Source of the DNA: Planctomycetota bacterium | GTDB taxonomy: Bacteria > Planctomycetota > Planctomycetia > Isosphaerales > Isosphaeraceae | Assembly: GCA_021777685.1 (NCBI GenBank) | Contig: JAJYDH010000176.1 | Coordinates: forward strand, 1-11,171 | Reading direction: 5' to 3' | Length of the DNA: 11,171 nt | Made by a program: the position numbers and the translations under genes | Notes under the pieces: model-generated | Databases searched by the model: none | What the model was told of the DNA's origin: nothing | The model's input: only the letters and a program-made list of their open reading frames with translations | Shown here: one piece after another, positions 6,218-11,171 of the stretch | How positions within the stretch are numbered: the first letter of the stretch is position 1 | Layout: the number at the start of each line of letters is the position of its first letter

Positions 6218-7537
6218 ATGAAAGACACCGAAGGCCGCTGGCTGCGGCGCAAGTCGGCGATGGAGACCGACCTGACGCGATCGTCCTTGAACGCCCCGGC
6301 CTCGGGGCGGGTCTCCGGCGGCCCCATGCCCTCGGCCCGGGCCACGACGGCGGCCGACCTCTCGAAACGAATCCGGTCGTCGGCCTTCGCGTTCCGGGGG
6401 TTCGACGTGGAGAACGTCGGCCGGAGCGTCGAGCTGCTCGACCACCCGGCCTACGGGCCGATCGTCGCCCGGGTCCTGGCCGAGGCGTCCGTGTACTGTT
6501 CCGAGGCCGTCCGCGTCAAGGTGGACCTGGCCGCCCACATCCGCGAAGGGGCGAGGAGCACACTCGATTTTTTTCCCCAGGACGTCGCGACCATCGTCGC
6601 GACGGAACTCGCTCAGATGACAGTGCTTGAGGAATGCTTCGGGGTCCCCGCCCGCGATGCCCGCCTGAGCTTCGGCTACAGCATCGGCGAACTCTCCGCG
6701 CTGGTCTGGAGCGAGGTCTTCTCCCTCGAACAGCTCCTCCCGATCCCGCTGGCCCTCGCCGCCGACTGCGCCGAGCTGGCCGCCGACCTGACGATGGGCG
6801 TGCTTTTCACCCGAGGTCCGGCCCTGCCGATGGACGAGGTCGAGCGGCTCTGCCGGGGGATCAGCAGCGAGGGGGCCGGGCTGATCGGCCCCTCGGCGTT
6901 CCTCTCGCCCAACACGGCGCTGATCCTCGGCCAGGGGGACACGATCGACCGGCTCGACGCGGTGAAGGGGTCGCTTCTCTCTCACAAGTCGCATAAAGTG
7001 CTGCTCAGGAGGAACGCCAATCGCTGGCCGCCGCTGCACTCGCCGCTGGTCTGGCAGCGTCATATCCCCGACCGGACGGCCATGGCCCTCTACAAGACGG
7101 GCGGAGGCCAGAGGAAGCCGAGCCCGACCCTGCTCTCGTGCGTGACCGGGGACGCCGGCTATGACGTGGAGAACACCCGCGAGATCCTGACCGACTGGAC
7201 CGACCATCCCCAGCGGCTCTGGGACGTGATCGACCACACGCTGGCGATGGGCGTGGAGACCGTGATCCACGTCGGCCCGAGGCCGAACCTGATCCCGGCC
7301 ACGTTCACCCGGCTCGGCAACAACGTCAAGGGGCATCTGGGAAACAGGTACATGCAGATGCTCGGCCGGGGGGTCGCCAACGGCCTGGGCCGGAACTCCT
7401 GGCTCTCGCGGCTCCTGCCGTCGAGGACCGCCCTTCTCAGGGCCCCGTTCCTGACCCACGTCATCCTGGAGGACTGGTTGCTCGAACAGCCGCTGCCCGG
7501 CGTCGCGGTCAGCCTGGCCGGGACGGCTGAGAAATAA
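6218..7537 (+). CDS. FabD-fold acyltransferase-like protein with atypical active site
   Basis: This encodes 439 residues. The nucleophile elbow GYSIGELSAL (153-162, candidate Ser155), PPLHSPLV (271-278, candidate catalytic His274) and VIHVGPRPNL (349-358) follow the order and spacing of malonyl-CoA:ACP transacylase (FabD GHSLGE, catalytic His, then EVGPGKVL). The family loads acyl groups onto carrier proteins. Departures are clear: Tyr replaces the His of GHSxGE, the N-terminal oxyanion GQG is replaced within FAFRGFDVENVG (57-68), and the malonyl-binding Arg about 25 residues after the Ser is not evident. About 80 C-terminal residues after the VGP motif exceed the FabD length. The frame is open to a TTG at 6032 and an ATG at 6041, but 6041-6217 has clearly lower third-position GC than the body and the TATAAT box overlaps 6032, so I prefer 6218. 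It is 63 bases from the acyl-CoA dehydrogenase gene and probably shares its transcript. Substrate unknown; it may be a divergent hydrolase or transferase. Confidence 0.78.
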   Translation: MKDTEGRWLRRKSAMETDLTRSSLNAPASGRVSGGPMPSARATTAADLSKRIRSSAFAFRGFDVENVGRSVELLDHPAYGPIVARVLAEASVYCSEAVRVKVDLAAHIREGARSTLDFFPQDVATIVATELAQMTVLEECFGVPARDARLSFGYSIGELSALVWSEVFSLEQLLPIPLALAADCAELAADLTMGVLFTRGPALPMDEVERLCRGISSEGAGLIGPSAFLSPNTALILGQGDTIDRLDAVKGSLLSHKSHKVLLRRNANRWPPLHSPLVWQRHIPDRTAMALYKTGGGQRKPSPTLLSCVTGDAGYDVENTREILTDWTDHPQRLWDVIDHTLAMGVETVIHVGPRPNLIPATFTRLGNNVKGHLGNRYMQMLGRGVANGLGRNSWLSRLLPSRTALLRAPFLTHVILEDWLLEQPLPGVAVSLAGTAEK

Positions 7538-7548
7538 CGCCCTTGCGG

Positions 7549-7562
7549 ACCCGGTTCCGGGT
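7549..7562 (+). other. Short hairpin in the gap between the acyltransferase-like gene and the acyl-CoA dehydrogenase gene
   Basis: ACCCGGTTCCGGGT is a 14-base perfect palindrome that can form a five-pair stem with a GTTC loop. No T-run follows, so it is not an intrinsic terminator. It may tune the downstream transcript or be chance. Confidence 0.25.
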
Positions 7563-7600
7563 ACAAGAGACGCAAGTCACCTTTCCAGGGGGCCAGAGCC

Positions 7601-9508
7601 ATGAGCCAGGACCTGCAAGAACCCGAGACCGAGACCTTCGTCGAGACCGCGCTCAAGCTGGGCGGCAAGAGCGAGGAGGAGGCCCGGCGGACGGGCTCGC
7701 TCGACAGGGCCGACGACCAGGTCGAGGACCTGTTCGCGACCCGCTACCAGACCGCCCACAGCCCGGTCCACCGGGCCGTCTGGGATCGCGAATTCCCGTC
7801 CGAGCTGTTCGCCCCCGAGCCCTCCCGGGCCTCCGCCGCCTGCGAGCGGACGATGCAAGCGTCGATCGACCTCGTCCGCCGGCACGTCCACGCGAAGACG
7901 CTGCTCAACGGCCGGGGCAAGATCGCCGACCACGTCTTCCGGGAGCTGGGCGAGGTCGGCTACTGGGGCCTGCTGGTCGATCCCGAATATGGCGGCGGCG
8001 GTGCCCCGTTCTCGGCCTTCGCGCCGTTCCTGACCCGGATGGCGACCGTCGACCCGACCGTCGCGGGGCTGGCGTCGGTCCACGGCTGCATCGGCGCCGT
8101 CGACCCGGTCCGGACCTTCGGCACGCCCGAGCAGAAGCGGCGGTTCCTGCCGACGCTCGCCAGCGGCCAGCGGCTCTCCGGCTTCGCCCTCACCGAGCCC
8201 GCCGCCGGGTCGGACCTGACCGCGCTCCGGACCCGCGCGGAACTCGTCGGCGACGAATACGTCGTCAACGGCGAGAAGCTGTTCATCACCAACGCCATCG
8301 CCGGCCGGACGATCGGCCTGGTCTGCCTGATCGAGGACAGGCCGGCGGTCCTGATCGTCGACCTGCCCGAGCACGAGGACGAGCATTTCCAGACGGTCAA
8401 TTACGGCCTCTACGCGCTCAAGCACTCGTACAACAATGGCCTCCGGTTCCGCGACTTCCGCGTCCCGGCCGAGAACCGGCTGGCCATCGCGAAGGGGGAC
8501 GGCCTGACGATCGCCTATCACGGCCTGAACCTCGGCCGCGTCGCCCTCTGCGCCAACGCGGCGGGCACGATGCGGACGATGCTGGCCAGCATCCTGCCGT
8601 GGGCGAGGTTCCGCAAGACCTACGGCGCGGCGATCGTCTCGCGCGAGCTGGTCAAGCGCCGGGTCGGCCGGCTGGCGGGCCTGATCGTGGGGGCCGATGC
8701 CCTGGTGGCCTGGTGCTCGTGGCTGCTCGACCAGGGCTATCGGGGCGAGATGGAATGCACCGTCGCCAAGGTCTTCGGCTCGGAGGCCCAGAAAGAGGCT
8801 TCGATCGAGCTGTTCATGAAGACCCACGGCGGCCGGGCCTTCCTCCACGGCCACCTGTTCGGCGACAACGTCCACGAATACCTCGCCCCTTGCATCTACG
8901 AGGGCGAGGGCGAGATGCTCGGCATGGGCTTCTTCAAGTCGCTCATCAAGGACTTCGGCAAGACCTACTTCGAGCCGATCGGCAAGGCCCTCCAGGCCGC
9001 CGGCATCCGCAATCCGAACCCATTGAACCCGGCGCACGCCTGGGCGCTCCGGAACGCGGCGATGCCGTTCGCGAAGTGGCGGATCGCCCAGTCGTTCGGA
9101 GGCTGGCATCATCCGAACCTACCCTCGCTCCCGCCCGTGCTGGCCGAGCACGCGAGCTTCGCCGCCGAGACGCTCCAGCGGAGCCGGCTGGAGGTCGCAT
9201 CGGTGATGAGCAAGCACCAGCTCAGGCTGGCCGACCGCCAGTGCCGGATGGCCGAGCTGTCGCAGAGGCTCCAGGACCTGGTCGTGATCCTGGCCACGGC
9301 CTGCTGGGCCGGGCGGCAGGAGAACGGGCTCGTCCAGGAGGCCGCCGACATCCTCTGCCAGGACCTCCGCCGCAAGCTCACCGGCAAGAGGCCGACCGAC
9401 GCCTACTTCCGGGCTGTCACCCGGCTCGGCGAGTCGATCGCCGAGGGAGGCTTCGTCGACATCGCGGGCATCGACGCCGGCGAGATCCTGATGCCGTACT
9501 CGGCCTGA
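7601..9508 (+). CDS. Acyl-CoA dehydrogenase family protein, long form with C-terminal extension
   Basis: This 635-residue FAD enzyme would carry out the first step of beta-oxidation, converting acyl-CoA to trans-2-enoyl-CoA with electrons passed to ETF. LTEPAAGSD (197-205) is the family FAD/substrate signature, GEKLFITNA (224-232) is the usual middle-domain strand, and LAPCIYEGEGEML (428-440) places the catalytic base at Glu434, as in the YEGT motif of medium-chain and very-long-chain enzymes. The order is helical N-domain (about 80-195), beta domain (195-295), helical C-domain (300-450), then a further 185 residues. Typical short- and medium-chain enzymes have about 380-400 residues; the added tail recalls the two-domain VLCAD/ACAD9 layout and suggests long-chain substrates. 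The residues before about 55 look disordered and acidic. The ATG at 7601 has AGGGGG about 12 bases upstream. The stop codon abuts a repeat patch, followed by fadJ. Confidence 0.93.
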   Translation: MSQDLQEPETETFVETALKLGGKSEEEARRTGSLDRADDQVEDLFATRYQTAHSPVHRAVWDREFPSELFAPEPSRASAACERTMQASIDLVRRHVHAKTLLNGRGKIADHVFRELGEVGYWGLLVDPEYGGGGAPFSAFAPFLTRMATVDPTVAGLASVHGCIGAVDPVRTFGTPEQKRRFLPTLASGQRLSGFALTEPAAGSDLTALRTRAELVGDEYVVNGEKLFITNAIAGRTIGLVCLIEDRPAVLIVDLPEHEDEHFQTVNYGLYALKHSYNNGLRFRDFRVPAENRLAIAKGDGLTIAYHGLNLGRVALCANAAGTMRTMLASILPWARFRKTYGAAIVSRELVKRRVGRLAGLIVGADALVAWCSWLLDQGYRGEMECTVAKVFGSEAQKEASIELFMKTHGGRAFLHGHLFGDNVHEYLAPCIYEGEGEMLGMGFFKSLIKDFGKTYFEPIGKALQAAGIRNPNPLNPAHAWALRNAAMPFAKWRIAQSFGGWHHPNLPSLPPVLAEHASFAAETLQRSRLEVASVMSKHQLRLADRQCRMAELSQRLQDLVVILATACWAGRQENGLVQEAADILCQDLRRKLTGKRPTDAYFRAVTRLGESIAEGGFVDIAGIDAGEILMPYSA

Positions 9509-9545
9509 TCTCAAATTTCAGATCGGAGATTTCAAATTTGAGATC
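9507..9545. repeat. 12-base perfect inverted repeat directly after the acyl-CoA dehydrogenase stop codon
   Basis: GATCTCAAATTT (9507-9518) and AAATTTGAGATC (9534-9545) are exact complements around a 15-base loop. The left arm overlaps the last two bases of the TGA stop. In RNA this gives a stable stem with an AU-rich inner half. It could protect the 3' end of the upstream message or be the end of a dispersed intergenic repeat. A T-run is absent, so it is a poor intrinsic terminator. Confidence 0.75.
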
Positions 9546-9552
9546 GGAGTTT
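9511..9552. repeat. Two tandem copies of a 21-base unit
   Basis: The segments 9511-9531 and 9532-9552 match at 19 of 21 positions; each begins TCAAATTT and contains AGATCGGAG. They are markedly AT-richer than the flanking genes. A complementary CTCCGATC at 9582-9589 can pair with either GATCGGAG copy (9521-9528 or 9542-9549), so alternative RNA folds are possible. Confidence 0.75.
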
Positions 9553-9585
9553 GAAAGGATCTGCCCCCAGTCCTCTGAAAGCTCC

Positions 9586-9613
9586 GATCCGAGATCCGAG
9601 ATCCGAGATCCCC
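9586..9613. repeat. Tandem heptamer GATCCGA, three perfect copies plus a partial fourth
   Basis: GATCCGA occurs at 9586-9592, 9593-9599 and 9600-9606, then GATCCCC at 9607-9613. It shares the GATC-rich style of the 21-base repeats just upstream and appears to be part of the same non-coding patch between the dehydrogenase gene and fadJ. Nothing else is recognised between 9614 and the ATG at 9660 except the AAGGGGTGG ribosome-site tract. Confidence 0.75.
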
Positions 9614-9659
9614 GTAAAGCTCACGGTCGCGAAGAGTGATCCCAAGACAAGGGGTGGTC

Positions 9660-11171
9660 ATGTCCAGCGCATTCCAATTCGAGGAGCGGGGCGACGGCAT
9701 CGGCCTGCTCACGCTCGACCTGCCCGAGAAGAAGGTCAACACGCTCGGCCAGGCCGTCCTGGCCGAGCTGGGCGGCCTGGTCGCGAAGCTCAAGGGCCGG
9801 ACGGACCTCCGCGGGCTGCTGTTCCGGAGCGGCAAGCCCGGCCAGTTCATCGCCGGGGCCGACCTCAACGAGCTGGGCGCCCTGGCCTTCGCGGGCAAGG
9901 AGCAGGTCGGCCAGGCCGTCGCGATGGGACATCAGCTCTACGGGATGGTCGCGAGCCTGCCGTTCCCGACCGTCGCGCTGGTGGATGGCAACTGCATGGG
10001 CGGCGGGACCGAGCTGATCCTGTCGATGGACGACCGGATCGTGTCCAACGCCCCGCACACCAAGATCGGCCTGCCCGAGACCAAGATCGGCATCATCCCC
10101 GGCTGGGGCGGCACGCAGCGGCTCCCCCGGCTGATCGGCCTGAACGCGATCGAGATCATCTGCTCGGGCGAGCCCGTCTCCGCCTCGAAGGCCGTCGAGA
10201 TCGGCCTCGCGTTCGACGCCGTCCCCGCCGACCGGCTGGTCGAAGAGGGTATCCGGCGGGTCGAATACCTCCAGCAGACCGGCGATTGGAAGGAGACCAG
10301 GAAGCGGCACCAGCAGCCGCTCGGCCTGAGCCAGGATCAGGCCGCATTCGCCTTCGCCACCGCCGAGGGGGCGATCAGGATGAAGACCAAGGGGCAATAT
10401 CCCGCGCCGCTGGTCGCGCTCAAGGCGATCCGCGAGGGTTGCAACCTGACGCTCGACGAGGGGCTGAAGGTCGAGCGCGAGGCGTCGCTGGAAGTCATGG
10501 GCTCGCCGATCTCGGCGAACCTGATCGCCGTCTTCTTCATGCAGAACCGCCTGGCCCGCGACCCAGGAGTCTCGGGCTTCGAGGGGACTCCCCATGCGAT
10601 CAAACGGGTCGGCGTCATCGGCTCCGGCCTGATGGGCGCCGGGATCGCCACGGCGCACGCGAGGTCGGGCCTGCCGACCGCCATGATCGACGTCGACGAC
10701 GCCCGCCTGGCCGACGGGCTCAAGCGGGCCACCGAGGTCATCACGGGCCGGATCAAGATCGGCCGGGCGACCCCCGAAGACCTGGCCAGGATGCTCGGGC
10801 TGCTCAGCACCTCGACCTCGGACAACATCCTGGCCGACCGCGACCTCGTCATCGAGGCGATCACCGAGAACGAGGCCGCCAAGGCTGAGACGTACAAGGA
10901 ACTCGCCAGGGTGATGAAGGACGACGCGATCCTGGCGTCGAACACCTCGACGATCTCGATCACCCGGCTGGCCGAGTCGGCCCCGCACCCCGAGCGGTTC
11001 GTGGGGATGCACTTCTTCAATCCGGTCGACCGGATGGAGCTGGTGGAGGTGATCCGGGGGGCGAAGACCTCGGACGAGACGATCGCCCGGGTGGTCGCGC
11101 TGGCCAAGGCGATCCGGAAGACGCCGATCGTGGTCAACGATTGCGCCGGGTTCCTGGTCAACCGGGTGCTC
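9660..11171 (+). CDS. fadJ: Bifunctional enoyl-CoA hydratase / 3-hydroxyacyl-CoA dehydrogenase (FadB/FadJ type), C-terminus beyond the window
   Basis: 504 codons run from the ATG at 9660 to the window edge. Residues 1-190 form the crotonase domain: the oxyanion segment FIAGADL (63-69), GNCMGGGTEL (110-119) with Glu118, and GLPETKIGIIPGWGGTQRL (137-155) with Glu140, the two catalytic acids of hydratases. After a helical linker the NAD-binding dehydrogenase domain starts at about 315 with VGVIGSGLMGAG (317-328). SNTSTI (427-432) and HFFNPVDRMELVEVI (451-465) give the catalytic pair His451 and Glu463. The protein therefore performs beta-oxidation steps two and three: hydration of enoyl-CoA and NAD-dependent oxidation to 3-ketoacyl-CoA. 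Full-length relatives have about 715-730 residues, so roughly 210 lie beyond the edge. AAGGGGTGG precedes the ATG at good spacing. FadB and FadJ cannot be told apart here; a thiolase gene would be expected nearby. Confidence 0.94.
   Translation, partial: MSSAFQFEERGDGIGLLTLDLPEKKVNTLGQAVLAELGGLVAKLKGRTDLRGLLFRSGKPGQFIAGADLNELGALAFAGKEQVGQAVAMGHQLYGMVASLPFPTVALVDGNCMGGGTELILSMDDRIVSNAPHTKIGLPETKIGIIPGWGGTQRLPRLIGLNAIEIICSGEPVSASKAVEIGLAFDAVPADRLVEEGIRRVEYLQQTGDWKETRKRHQQPLGLSQDQAAFAFATAEGAIRMKTKGQYPAPLVALKAIREGCNLTLDEGLKVEREASLEVMGSPISANLIAVFFMQNRLARDPGVSGFEGTPHAIKRVGVIGSGLMGAGIATAHARSGLPTAMIDVDDARLADGLKRATEVITGRIKIGRATPEDLARMLGLLSTSTSDNILADRDLVIEAITENEAAKAETYKELARVMKDDAILASNTSTISITRLAESAPHPERFVGMHFFNPVDRMELVEVIRGAKTSDETIARVVALAKAIRKTPIVVNDCAGFLVNRVL

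Noticed and set aside
9507..9613. Possible CRISPR array
   Set aside because: Repeat units are 7 to 21 bases, directly adjacent, with no unique spacers of regular length and no cas gene nearby.
7543..9639. Alternative 698-residue plus-strand frame over the acyl-CoA dehydrogenase gene
   Set aside because: The product is a low-complexity Arg/Gly/Pro sequence with no motif; the overlapping frame from 7601 encodes a full acyl-CoA dehydrogenase.

Overview
The window is GC-rich bacterial DNA with strongly GC-biased third codon positions. The gene content is a large secreted protein of unknown function, several GTG/TTG starts, a short GATC-rich intergenic repeat patch and fatty-acid and glycerolipid catabolism genes. 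Together these suggest a planctomycete, perhaps of the Isosphaeraceae. That placement is inference from style and content; no marker gene is present.

Left part (1-3369). A D-ribose pyranase gene (rbsD, minus strand) runs off the left edge. It is divergent from a 688-residue secreted protein. The divergent gap (313-485) holds a plausible promoter for the secreted protein, a second -10-like box overlapping it on the other strand, and a GC-rich hairpin. The secreted protein resembles gingipain-type (clan CD, C25-like) folds but seems to lack the catalytic cysteine. A DUF5131 (phage Gp37/Gp68-like, three-cysteine radical-SAM-like) gene follows 25 bases downstream.

Middle part (3414-5952, minus strand). 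Three genes form a tight operon: a PaaI-type hotdog thioesterase, a YbgC/4HBT-type hotdog thioesterase and aerobic glycerol-3-phosphate dehydrogenase (glpD). Both junctions are 4-base GTGA stop/start overlaps, which implies translational coupling. The operon converges on the DUF5131 gene with only 44 bases between the stop codons.

Right part (5953-11171, plus strand). A divergent promoter region with a perfect TATAAT leads into a FabD-fold acyltransferase-like protein, a long acyl-CoA dehydrogenase, and a two-domain enoyl-CoA hydratase/3-hydroxyacyl-CoA dehydrogenase (FadB/FadJ type) cut off by the right edge. The last two give three consecutive beta-oxidation steps. The divergent thioesterase and glpD operon could handle acyl-CoA hydrolysis and the glycerol backbone, so 3414-11171 reads as a lipid-degradation locus. 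The acyltransferase-like protein is the odd member: it keeps a nucleophile-elbow Ser and a candidate His, but its elbow is GYSIGE and it seems to lack the oxyanion GQG loop and the malonyl-binding Arg. Between the dehydrogenase and fadJ lies a patch of small inverted and tandem repeats.

I see no rRNA, tRNA, CRISPR array, insertion sequence or transposase. The most interesting items are the acyltransferase-like protein and its structured leader, the cysteine-less C25-like secreted protein, the DUF5131 gene without a visible partner, and the repeat patch. None amounts to a clearly new multi-gene system.
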